In this document: positions 1 to 8,576 of the stretch, piece after piece
How positions within the stretch are numbered: position 1 is the first letter of the stretch
Layout: every line of letters begins with the position of its first letter
Origin: Chondrus crispus
Taxonomy: Eukaryota > Rhodophyta > Florideophyceae > Gigartinales > Gigartinaceae
Assembly (NCBI RefSeq): GCF_000350225.1
Contig: NW_005179022.1
Location: 143,319 to 207,318, forward strand
Reading direction: 5' to 3'
DNA length: 64,000 bases
Made by a program: the position numbers and the translations under genes
Notes under the pieces: model-generated
Database searches by the model: none
What the model was told of the DNA's origin: nothing
What the model saw: only the letters and a program-made list of their open reading frames with translations

Positions 1-307
1 TAAAAAAAATTGAATATCTTGCATTTCGATATGATTTATGATAACGGGTACTCTTTTGCGCAACATCTCAGTCTTTACGCAAAGAGAAGGTTTGTTTCGT
101 GATGGAAAGGATTCATAGTGATTCGATCATTATCTCTACAGTTTAGGGTTTACGCAATAGGATTTCTGTAACGGATATGACTAAAATTTCACAAACCAAA
201 ATTACAGCTAGGGGGGTTGGTCATGAGTACAATCGAGCATATACGCAAAGTAGAACGTGAGCAACTGCATAGGAGTACTAGCATCGATAGCATTCACCCG
301 CCAAGTG

Positions 308-1483
308 ATGGCAAGAGGACGTCAGCGTGACCATTCCGTGACCCTTGCCACAGCAAGGGCAATGAAATGGAGGGCAGCCTTGCGTGTATTGATGGCACGA
401 CGTCATCTACCTTCACCTTCTTCAACAAGTGTTGTTTTGATGCACTGTATCAAACGCTGTATGTCCGGGCAAAGTGAGCTCTTCCGCTTCTCTGAACGTT
501 CTAACCGCATCTCTCTTTCCTCCTTTTCGTTTAACTTCAATGCTTTAACAGATGCATGTTGCCTCTTTCTCTTCAGATTCCGCAAGCAAGATGTAATCCG
601 AATGGTGACGGCAGTTGCATGGGAAAGGGGAATTACTACCAGGAATCGCTACGTATGCTCCCCGCTTCTCGTAACATGTGTCTTACTTCGACGTCTGACC
701 ACACCTGCACGCTGGCGCGACATGGAGATGCTGTTCGGGAAGCATGGAGGGCAACTGTCAGAGATATTTTGGGAGGGAATGGAAAGTTGCTTGGAAGCTC
801 GTCAACATTTAATACTCTCAGACATAGATTCTATTTTCTTTACTGAAAAGGCCGAGCTATACGCATGTGCCATCAAAAATAAATGTGAAGCATTGGACAA
901 CTGCACAGGCTTCATTGCTGGTACACTTATTGCGATTGCTCGGCCGAGTAGAGGGGAGGTGCAGAACGTAGCGTACAATGGTCACAAGCGCAAGCATGCA
1001 TTAAAATACCAAGCCATCACATCACCGGATGGCTTGGTTCTACATGCTGCTGGACCAATTGAGGGAAGGAGGCATGAATGGACGCTCTACTGCCGGAGTG
1101 GAGTGGATGAGTCCTTACCGCTAGTTATGTTCGTAGGAGGGAAGCAGTACTGCATGTATGGGGACTCCGGATACAACCTGCGCCCATTTCTAGAAGTACC
1201 GTATCAAGGCTCCAACCTAAGCGCTCACCAACGCGCATTCAACGGTGCTATGTCTAAGAGAAGAGTGACGGTGGAGTGGTATTTCAAGGAAGTGAAGCTG
1301 TACTGGTCGACTATGGACTACAAGAGAAAGATGAAGACGGGAGAGTCGCCTGTTGGAGCTCTATATATCGCCGCTATGCTGCTTACGAACTTCAGAAATT
1401 GCGTGTATCCGAACTCCATCTCCCAATACTTTCTCTGCGCACCTCTCACCCTGGAAGACTACCTCGACCACAAACAACAATAA
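308..1483 (+). CDS. PIF/Harbinger transposase (DDE_Tnp_4), catalytic residue lost
   Basis: The protein should cut and paste the element that carries it. The N-terminal part has the family pattern: an FRFRK block, then a LLRRLTTPARWRDME helix-turn-helix-like region. It is followed by the DDE_Tnp_4 core with QNVAYNGHKRKHALKYQ and GPIEGRRHEW. The second acidic residue is in GDSGY (about residue 286) and the glutamate in VEWYFKEVK (about residue 323). The first catalytic aspartate, normally in a G-x-I-D-G-T motif, is alanine here: GFIAGT, codon GCT at 917-919. That is one base from an Asp codon. The frame is open upstream to 257, but the first ATG is at 308. Family assignment is firm; the loss of activity is inference. 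Confidence 0.8.
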   Translation: MARGRQRDHSVTLATARAMKWRAALRVLMARRHLPSPSSTSVVLMHCIKRCMSGQSELFRFSERSNRISLSSFSFNFNALTDACCLFLFRFRKQDVIRMVTAVAWERGITTRNRYVCSPLLVTCVLLRRLTTPARWRDMEMLFGKHGGQLSEIFWEGMESCLEARQHLILSDIDSIFFTEKAELYACAIKNKCEALDNCTGFIAGTLIAIARPSRGEVQNVAYNGHKRKHALKYQAITSPDGLVLHAAGPIEGRRHEWTLYCRSGVDESLPLVMFVGGKQYCMYGDSGYNLRPFLEVPYQGSNLSAHQRAFNGAMSKRRVTVEWYFKEVKLYWSTMDYKRKMKTGESPVGALYIAAMLLTNFRNCVYPNSISQYFLCAPLTLEDYLDHKQQ

Positions 1484-1808
1484 AGTTTTTACTCTTCCGA
1501 GTCCTCAACATGTCCTCACTTATCGTTCGCCTGCGCTTCGCGCAAAGTCCGCGTGCTGCAGGCCGCGAAGCGAGCGTACTTCGTCCGCAGCCCCGCAGGA
1601 AGCCCTGCGCGAGCAGCGCCAGGGCGTTTGGAGGTACAAAAAACGGCACTTTTACTAGTAAAGGAGGCGCAAAAGGGCTGAATTTATTGTTTTTGTGACA
1701 AGTACTGTAGAGCTACTTATTAGTCTGCATGAAGGCACTCATCATCATCTTGAACTTTTCAAGCTCGAGTTCGTGTTGCGCGATGCGTTCTTCTCTTCTT
1801 AACTCGCG

Positions 1809-2589
1809 CTACTTCTGGCGTTCCATTTGTTCCATCTCAACGCGCTCGCGTTCCAGCACTAGACGCTCTTTTTCTATTGCAAGACGAGCCATGTCGGCAT
1901 CGCGCAATGCCATGCCAAAGCTTTCCAGATCGGCCTGGAACGCGCCGGAGGCGCATTCTACTGACTGTCGGCGCTTCTTTCGAGAGCTCAGTTGGCCTTC
2001 TTCTTCTCCGTTAGCCTCTCGGTCTTCTTCTTCGGTTCCTTCCTCGCTGTCGGAGCGCTTACGCGTCAGCGAACAAGCCACGAGGTCCTTTCCAATTCTA
2101 ACTTTCCTAGCCTCTCTCTCTTCTTGAGCAGCCGCCACCGCCTTCTTCTCCTTTTCCATGTCGTTTCGCGCTTCTCCCATCATCCCCAGCAGCTCGTCGA
2201 GCTCTCCGATTTCCCCGCCAACCCCCAACAGTCTTCTATCCGCAGCGTCCCGTCGCTCAAAAGCGCCTTGGATTTTCTTGTAGCGGTCCTGGACGATCTT
2301 GGCAGTGACCGTCTGGGACAGATTCCTGTTCAGGTTTGCCCGCGTCGCCCGCCTCGGCGAATCTCTTCTGGATTTCCCCATACCCGGAAACGTGTGCCTT
2401 AGCGGCAGATACTTCACGTGCGAGTATGAGGTCTTCCTCCGGCGTAAACTTTGGTCGCCGGCCTCCTTTTTTGTGGGGGGAGGGATCAAGCGCGCAATTG
2501 GCATCGCTGCGCTCAGGGGTGGGGGTGTTGGGGATGGTGAGGTCGAGGGTAGGGGAGAGAGGTGGTGAAGAGGGGATAACGTTCGCCAT
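1809..2589 (-). pseudogene. Myb/SANT-like Harbinger companion protein, frameshifted
   Basis: The gene starts at ATG 2589 and opens with a proline-rich leader, then the SANT-like start GRRPKFTPEEDLILAREV. After AAKAHVSGYGEIQKRFAEAG the reading frame must change, at about 2338-2352, to continue as NLNRNLSQTVTAKIVQDRY and GELDELLGMMGEARND, which is the second half of the same Myb-like fold. The C-terminus is a charged coiled coil. In this family the companion binds element ends and helps bring the transposase to the nucleus. The frame change could be a frameshift mutation or a very small intron; no good splice pair is visible, so I favour a mutation. Confidence 0.65.
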
Positions 2590-3090
2590 GATGTGAGTAA
2601 AGGTGGTTACAACGTCACTCTAGAACTCAGGTCTACATAAAAGGTGATGAAGGTACCCGCCAAATTTATACCACGTCTAACACGTGTGTTCGAAACGGTT
2701 ACAGAAACGATTTCACTATGCACTCACATTTCACGAATTTTTGTCACATCCGTTTGTGAAATCTGACTAACTGTAATGTTTGTTAGTCATATGTTAGTCA
2801 TATGTTGCAGAAATGCGCTTGCGTAAACCCTCTAGTATGCACGTATTTGTCGAAAAGGCCTACTAGGCCTTTTCGACAAATACTGTACCCAATTACCAAT
2901 TGCCTCTCTGTTGCCCAATTGGGGCTCATACTGTGCACTCCTACGCCAGGCAGGCAGACAGAGAAACTACAAGGTCGCAGGCCTGTACCAGTCGGGACAG
3001 GAGCCGTGGTCCAGGGATAGCAAGGATCAGCAATCCCGTACACTTGTACAGCCTCCCGCTCGCCGTCCGTCCACGTGCGCTCCCCATCCA
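2590..3090. other. Intergenic: transposon flank and JMJD7-like promoter side
   Basis: There is no gene here. The left part belongs to the Harbinger end (TTAGTC direct repeats). A perfect hairpin lies at 2843-2883. The remainder is presumably the promoter and 5' leader of the hydroxylase gene that starts at 3091. The reading frame stays open upstream to 2911, but without a better start codon. Confidence 0.5.
2843..2883. repeat. Perfect 20-bp inverted repeat with 1-nt centre
   Basis: Arms 2843-2862 and 2864-2883 are exact reverse complements around a single C. The core reads AGGCCTACTAGGCCT. It lies between the transposon remnant and the JMJD7-like gene. Confidence 0.95.
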
Positions 3091-4219
3091 ATGCCTCCCA
3101 CCAGCTCTCTCCCACAAGCGATCCAGTCCCTCTACGACGACTCTCGCGCCCTGTGGCTGCCACACCGCGTCGCGGAATACACGACGCCAGGCTCTGCGGT
3201 GCCGTTCCTGCGGGACCACGTAGCGCCATCCGTGCCATGCGTGTGGCGCGGGGCAGCGTCGCACTGGCCGGCGGTAGGTCTCTGGGGGGGCCACGACTTT
3301 GCGCACCTGCGCCGCACCGTGGGGCACAAGGAAGTCGACGTCGCACTAACACCTGACGGGCGCGCAGACGCGGTAGTGCACGCGCTTGACGCGCGCGGGC
3401 GCCCGTTCCGCGCCTTCGCAGCGCCGCAGGTGGAGCGGCAGCGGGTGTCGGAGCTGCTGTCGTCGCTGCGAGTGGGGCCGGGCGCGGGGGATGAGGCGGA
3501 CGAGGCCGTGCCGTACTACTCGGCGCAGGACTCGAGCCTGACGCGCGAGCTAGGCGAGGTTGCATGCGACGTCGACGCGGGCACGGTGCGGTTCGCGGAG
3601 ACGGCGTTCGGGGGCGCGGCGAGCGCGACGAACGTGTGGATCGGGGACGGGCGGAGCGTGACGACGACGCACGCGGACCCGTTCGAGAACGTGTACGCCG
3701 TGGTGAGCGGGTGCAAGACGTTCGAGCTGCGGCCGCCGTGCGACGCGGCGTGGCTGCCCAAGCCGCGGCTGCGGAACGTGCGATGGGGACGGGAGAGCGG
3801 GAGGTGGCGGACAAGGGAGGTGGAGGGGTGGACCGAGTGGGTGGATGAGGAGATGATCGATGAGCGGTGGGGCAAAGGCGTCGAGGTCGAGGTAAGGGCG
3901 GGGGACTTGTTGTACTTGCCGGCGCTGTGGTGTAAGTTGAGACAAAAGGGAAGTGGGCGACGCGGGAGAGGGTGCGAGGTGCTGACGAGTGTTTGCGGGG
4001 TTGTGCTGCGTTTGTGCGATAGTCCATCGCGTGCGGCAGACCGGGGTAACGATGGCCGTCAATTGGTGGTTCGAGATGTCGTTCGGGCGGGAGTGGATCC
4101 ATCGGGAGCTGTGCGCAAGGCTGCGGCGGTGTGTGATGGAGGTGGAAGATGCAAACGATTGCGAAGGCGAAAGCGAAGAAGAAGAGGAGGAAAGTAGTAG
4201 ATCGAGTTTACGGAGTTAG
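3091..4219 (+). CDS. JMJD7: JMJD7-like JmjC (3S)-lysyl hydroxylase, two exons
   Basis: This is a 2-oxoglutarate/Fe(II) oxygenase of the JMJD7 type. Characterised relatives hydroxylate a lysine in the DRG GTPases. The order of motifs matches JMJD7: PCVWRGAASHWPA, EVDVALTPDGRADAV, YYSAQDSSL, NVWIGDGRSVTTTHADPFENVYAVVSG and VRAGDLLYLPALW. The iron ligands His and Asp are in THAD. The third ligand is supplied by exon 2. A 91-base intron runs from 3932 (GTAAGT) to 4022 (AG). Splicing it gives LPALWFHRVRQTGVTMAVNWWFEM, which aligns residue for residue with the family, and yields 345 codons. ATG 3091 fits the usual N-terminus better than the open frame back to 2911. The C-terminus is a run of acidic residues. 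The region is very GC-rich. Confidence 0.88.
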
Positions 4220-4308
4220 CAAGTGTTGAAAAGCCAATATTGCGGGGGCGGTGGATCCCCTAATCTAGCGACTATACAAGGATGAGCAGGGGCGAAACTC
4301 CCGTGCCA

Positions 4309-4692
4309 TCAGTCATGATAATGGCACACCAGAGCGGCTTCCGGGGTGCAGTAGACTGGGGCGGACGGGTCGACGCCCTTTGCTTGGTCGGTGGCGAGGA
4401 AGGCCTCGTAGTCTACGATGCAGAGCATGGCAGAGACGGAACCGTCTCCCGTCTGGGTCGGGTGGGACGGTGACGGCCACTCGCACACGAGGGCGCCGGC
4501 TGCCGTCTCGAAGACGGGGGCGTCCGGCAGGGCATTGCCCCGCGAGGTTTCCAGGCCCAAGAAGCGCTCGTAGTCGAGCACGGCGCGCGAAGGCGCCGGC
4601 GAGAGTATGGCGCGCGGCGGGCGACGGCTTACCGAGCGGGTAGCGGGGGCGGCACGGTGCGGGAGCGCGACGACGGGGAGGAAGGCGGCCAT
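4309..4692 (-). CDS. Small plastid-targeted protein with two internal repeats
   Basis: I do not recognise the family. The first ~35 residues (MAAFLPVVALPHRAAPATRS) are rich in Ala, Arg, Ser and Pro without acids, like a plastid transit peptide. The mature part consists of two diverged copies of one ~35-residue unit. The first has VLDYERFLGLET, DAPVFET and ALVCEW; the second has IVDYEAFLATDQ, SAPVYCT and ALVCHY. Each ends in a conserved ALVC cysteine. The gene is on the opposite strand from the JMJD7-like gene, 89 bases past it, tail to tail. Length 127 residues. The targeting is inference. Confidence 0.65.
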   Translation of the reverse strand: MAAFLPVVALPHRAAPATRSVSRRPPRAILSPAPSRAVLDYERFLGLETSRGNALPDAPVFETAAGALVCEWPSPSHPTQTGDGSVSAMLCIVDYEAFLATDQAKGVDPSAPVYCTPEAALVCHYHD

Positions 4693-5261
4693 AGTGGGTT
4701 AGGGGGGGGGGGAGTGGGAGTGGAAGATATGGAGGTTGAAAACGCAGTTGTTGTTGGGGATGTGGGGGGAGGACGGAAGAGAGAGGGAAGGACTTAAGTA
4801 AAGGGATGCGAGACGGAGAAAAGAAAAGGTGAGGAGGAAAGGCGGTGAGCTGTTTCAGGGTTGTTGCGGACGTCGGGCGAGGTGCGGACGCAGACGGCGT
4901 TGATTGGGCGTATCAGAGGCGGGTGGTAGAAAAAGGAATCTTTTTTCCGACGCCGGGCCGTCTGGAAGCCCCGTAAGGCACCGCAGCAATTGCGAAATGG
5001 CGCCACACAGGCAACCCCATTCGCCATTGCACTAGCCGATTCACCCCCCGCTCGCCCTGCCGTGTCACACCAGAATCCCCATCACTCAACCAGCACATGC
5101 GCACACATGTGCGCCCCCAGTCAAAAAGGTTCGACAGCAGTCACCTCGTGTCATCCTGTACACCGGCGCTGTTTCCCTCTCCCTCCGTTGACGTCCTCTA
5201 CACGTCACCGTTTCTTCTTTCTCTGCGACAGCACGTGTGTTCACAAGCAATCGCGCGTGCG
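4693..5261. other. Intergenic: promoter side of the small plastid gene
   Basis: No gene is supported. A G-run at about 4700-4710 lies directly upstream of the start at 4692. The remainder separates that promoter from the 3' end of the large membrane protein gene at 5262. Confidence 0.5.
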
Positions 5262-8200
5262 TTACAACGACGCACTACTCATTCCCGCCCGTGAGCTCGC
5301 TCGTTGCCGCCTATGCAGCAGGCCTTCCATTTCTCCGGCCCCGTTTCTTCCTGCCCGCCTTCGCTCCTTTTGTACCACATGAAATCCTACGGCGAGGCGT
5401 CGGAAATTCGCCAGCGCGTAGCTCACAGCCGTCACCTCCATCACGCCGAACACAGGCGCCAGCACCACTTGCGCGTACAGAAGCGTCGCAAACCTCACTA
5501 TCCCGAGTCTCCGTACGGAGAACGTCACGCAAAACCCGAACACATAGTTCCACACCGACGCCGCGGCCAGTAGCGGCAGCAGCCCGTAGTAGTAGTACCA
5601 GTTCATCCGCGACATCTCCGCGCTGCCGGACCCCATCAGCAGCCCCATCAGCAGCGCCACGTAAGTCAACGGCATTGTCGCCCACAGCGTTGTCAACACC
5701 CGCATCACGACGCTCAACCGCCACGGGATCCGCTTGCTACTCACCACGCGCAGCCCGCCCACGAGCCACCGCGCCCGCTGCTTGATGAAGTCCTTCAGCG
5801 TGAACGGGCTCTGCTCGAACATTAACGCGTCGATCCATGCAAACCGCACTCCACGCGACCGTGCAATCATCCCGAAAAACGCGTCCTCTGCAATGCTCCC
5901 TTCCACCCCATGGTCAAACGTCACGTTCTTCTCCACGCAATTGCATGCTACCACAAACGAACCGTGCATACCTACCCACACTTCCCCGCACTCGTACTGT
6001 ATCCGATACCGTCCACAGTCGTCTGATACCCGTCCCGAGTCGGCAAGCGTTGTCACCCAGTTCGCATTATCTACGTCTCCGCCACCTGCCACAGTCGAGT
6101 CCGCCATCCCTCGTCCATACAGAATCGGACCTTGCCCGATTCGTGGCCACCTCTGTGTCTTAGCCACACAGGTAAGGTAACGTTCCCGCCCGCAATGCTG
6201 CATAATTGCACGAACCGTGTCCTCATCGAATCGCGTCTCCTCATCCAGATGTACAATCCAGTCCATTTCATCTGCTGGCGATGCCGTGATCGCATAATTT
6301 AACGCACGAGCCTTGTACAGCGCCCCTCCGTCTGCCTCGTACGATAAGGGTACAATAATCTCATACACTCCTGGGTCGTCAATCTCATCACTCAAATTCA
6401 ACCCTTGATCCGTCACCACCTCGACCCTCCACATCCGTCTAGGGAGCCCGCTCTTCTTCAGCACTGCTGCCGCCCTCTTCGCATTTTCCCTCACTAATCT
6501 CGCGTTATCTCCCCTAGTCACATATCGAAAGTACAACGTGAAGTCCAGGTCTAGCTTCGTCTTATCCGTCATATCCGTCATATCCGTCTTGTCCGTCGTA
6601 TCCACTACCAAACCAATCTCTTGCACACCTGCTTCTTCGTCAACAACTTTTCCTTGCTGCATCATTTCGGAGATTGTTGGCAGACGTTTCCAGATCGCTC
6701 GCGGAAACACCACTTGCCCGACAACGTTCAGAATCATTGTCGGCAGAGTCAGAAGCGACACCCATCGCACAACATCAACAACATTCGTTAAAAAGGTCGA
6801 CCCAATACCAAACGTTCCGAGCAACCCTGCTGGTCCATCGTTAGTAGGGTTTTCATTGCAGCTATACATAGAATCCGGAAGCCAGCAAAACCACGATCCA
6901 AGCGACGCCTTTGCAATATGGTCCCCGAGTGGTAGGCTAAAATGAAACACAAACCATAAAAACAAAATCATCACGGCATAGTAAACCATCACCCGTGCAA
7001 CTCGCTCCATGATCGAGCCTTCCCGTTTCGGCTTTCTTTCTTGCGGGGTTAAATAAAAAGCCTTTGCAATCCGCGCTAGCCAAGGCGAATGTACCAGCCT
7101 TCCATCCTCGGCTGCCTGCAAGAACCGCTCGTGCATCGCAATAAGAGTCGCTGCCAGCGGCTTTTGGATACCACAGTGGACCGCCACGCCTACGAGAAGC
7201 AGCACTGGCAAGTATACAAACATCGCTACACGGGAGCCCATAATCGTCGTGGGTGTGGCGAGCCGCTCCGCCGCACTTGCCACCACACTTGTTAGGTCAT
7301 TAGTCCGACCGTGAACCCAGGGCCAGATGCTGAACCATTCGAATGGTTGCGGTGTGGGGGCGACGACCTCACTGGGGCCCGAGCACGCAAAGCGTCGAAA
7401 GGCTGAATACGCAACCCGAGCTGTGGTGCGCTTGTCGATAGGACAGACGGCAGCACCAAGCGAGCGCCAAACAGGAGCCGCAATCATGTATAAGGTTGTG
7501 CCGAAGCCTGAGAGGTGGTAGAGGAGGGGGGTATCAGTGTGATAAAGGCGGATTTGAGACGCCAAAACGGGATCGCGGTCCGCAGGCCGTGGGTGAAACT
7601 GTCCCGGACTCCATCTATAGAAAGAAAACGAGACACTGGTTTGCACCACAGCTGCATAAAACACGAGCAAGAGGCCATATATAAACGGATGAAAAACAAA
7701 CGAATAGGCACCCTCGGCCGAATAGAGTTCAATTAGTGGGTAAAGTTGATAGCGAAGAATGAGCACGACGACAAGAGTTGACGTAACGACAAGGGAGGCC
7801 GAAATGCGGTCAAAAGATGGGTAAGGATTAGCGTTAGAAGGGCAAAATTTGGCAAGCTTGCAGAGACAGGTGGCCATGCCCAGGGCAAATGCAGGAATAT
7901 GGGCGAAGAAAGGGAGATAGGCGAGTATGTCAACAAACATGATGGAACGTGTAGACTCGTCTGTGTTTGGGAGATGAGACAGCCAGAATGCCTGTAGCGA
8001 GGCAAGACATGTGATGACCGGGATGGTGAGCTGTACGTGACGGATATTGGCGGTATCATATCTTGGAAGGAGGTCGAGAAGAATGGGAAAGATGAGATAA
8101 GCCAGTGCGAGACATGGGAGCAAAGTGTAGGCGATGATGGGGGCATCATTGGGCGGAAAGGAAAGAGACGGGGAAACCCACGGAGTGAGGCCAGCGGCTG

Positions 8201-8576
8201 AGGCGAAAAAGCGCAGCAGAGGCTTGGTGGATGAGGAGAAGGCGAATGTGTGGACAAAAAGTGCGAGAAGGTAGAGAGGATAGAGGTGAGCGAAGTGGGA
8301 AGCATAGAATCGTGAGGCGGAAAACTGGTGATACTTGTGAGAGAGGGCGTGGGAGTAGGTGCTAGAATAGCCGCACAGGAAAACAAGAAAGGAGACTTGG
8401 ATGGGGGCAAAGCGGGTCAGAAAGGGGAAGGTGGAGGTGGGGACGACTGCGACGATGAAGAGATGGACGGCGGAGAGCACACTGAAAACGAGGAGGACTG
8501 CCAGAGGAGGGAGAGGAGCTAAGGCAGGGGATGGGGGAGGCGTGAAAGAGGCGGGGAGAGGGTCCTTCGACGTCAT
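5262..8576 (-). CDS. Acyltransferase-3-like / GT2 glycosyltransferase fusion
   Basis: This 1104-residue single-exon gene joins two membrane enzymes. Residues ~30-470 hold about ten hydrophobic segments. Near the start is a FLVFLCGYS...RFYASHFAHLYPLYLL pattern typical of membrane acyltransferase family 3, which move acyl groups onto sugars. Three more membrane segments lead to a cytosolic GT2 domain (about 660-950) with HLDEET at ~776, GSIAEDAFFG at ~894 and QRARW at ~934, closest in motif to egghead-like beta-mannosyltransferases. Three C-terminal membrane segments follow. A short TDM/TDK repeat precedes the GT domain. A role in making and acylating a cell-surface glycan is inference. The acyltransferase call is weaker than the GT2 call. 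Confidence 0.8.
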   Translation of the reverse strand: MTSKDPLPASFTPPPSPALAPLPPLAVLLVFSVLSAVHLFIVAVVPTSTFPFLTRFAPIQVSFLVFLCGYSSTYSHALSHKYHQFSASRFYASHFAHLYPLYLLALFVHTFAFSSSTKPLLRFFASAAGLTPWVSPSLSFPPNDAPIIAYTLLPCLALAYLIFPILLDLLPRYDTANIRHVQLTIPVITCLASLQAFWLSHLPNTDESTRSIMFVDILAYLPFFAHIPAFALGMATCLCKLAKFCPSNANPYPSFDRISASLVVTSTLVVVLILRYQLYPLIELYSAEGAYSFVFHPFIYGLLLVFYAAVVQTSVSFSFYRWSPGQFHPRPADRDPVLASQIRLYHTDTPLLYHLSGFGTTLYMIAAPVWRSLGAAVCPIDKRTTARVAYSAFRRFACSGPSEVVAPTPQPFEWFSIWPWVHGRTNDLTSVVASAAERLATPTTIMGSRVAMFVYLPVLLLVGVAVHCGIQKPLAATLIAMHERFLQAAEDGRLVHSPWLARIAKAFYLTPQERKPKREGSIMERVARVMVYYAVMILFLWFVFHFSLPLGDHIAKASLGSWFCWLPDSMYSCNENPTNDGPAGLLGTFGIGSTFLTNVVDVVRWVSLLTLPTMILNVVGQVVFPRAIWKRLPTISEMMQQGKVVDEEAGVQEIGLVVDTTDKTDMTDMTDKTKLDLDFTLYFRYVTRGDNARLVRENAKRAAAVLKKSGLPRRMWRVEVVTDQGLNLSDEIDDPGVYEIIVPLSYEADGGALYKARALNYAITASPADEMDWIVHLDEETRFDEDTVRAIMQHCGRERYLTCVAKTQRWPRIGQGPILYGRGMADSTVAGGGDVDNANWVTTLADSGRVSDDCGRYRIQYECGEVWVGMHGSFVVACNCVEKNVTFDHGVEGSIAEDAFFGMIARSRGVRFAWIDALMFEQSPFTLKDFIKQRARWLVGGLRVVSSKRIPWRLSVVMRVLTTLWATMPLTYVALLMGLLMGSGSAEMSRMNWYYYYGLLPLLAAASVWNYVFGFCVTFSVRRLGIVRFATLLYAQVVLAPVFGVMEVTAVSYALANFRRLAVGFHVVQKERRRAGRNGAGEMEGLLHRRQRASSRAGMSSASL

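Larger units (their letters stand above)
1..2810. mobile_element. Decayed PIF/Harbinger DNA transposon
   Basis: A DDE transposase on the plus strand and a Myb/SANT-like companion on the minus strand converge on a 325-base spacer (1484-1808), the usual two-gene plan of PIF/Harbinger elements. The spacer holds a GC-rich, hairpin-prone stretch near 1520-1650 and no gene. Outer ends are uncertain: the left end may lie outside the window. A short inverted similarity (ACGGATRTGAC followed by A-rich sequence) occurs at 171-187 and, reversed, at 2737-2753, and could be subterminal repeat. A 12-bp direct repeat containing GTTAGTCATATG sits at about 2784-2807. Both genes carry damage, so this copy is probably not autonomous. 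Confidence 0.7.

Noticed and set aside
2798-4102. 434-codon minus-strand frame opposite the JMJD7-like gene
   Set aside because: Pro/Arg/Ser-rich composition of an antisense GC-rich frame; the sense strand carries all JMJD7 motifs.
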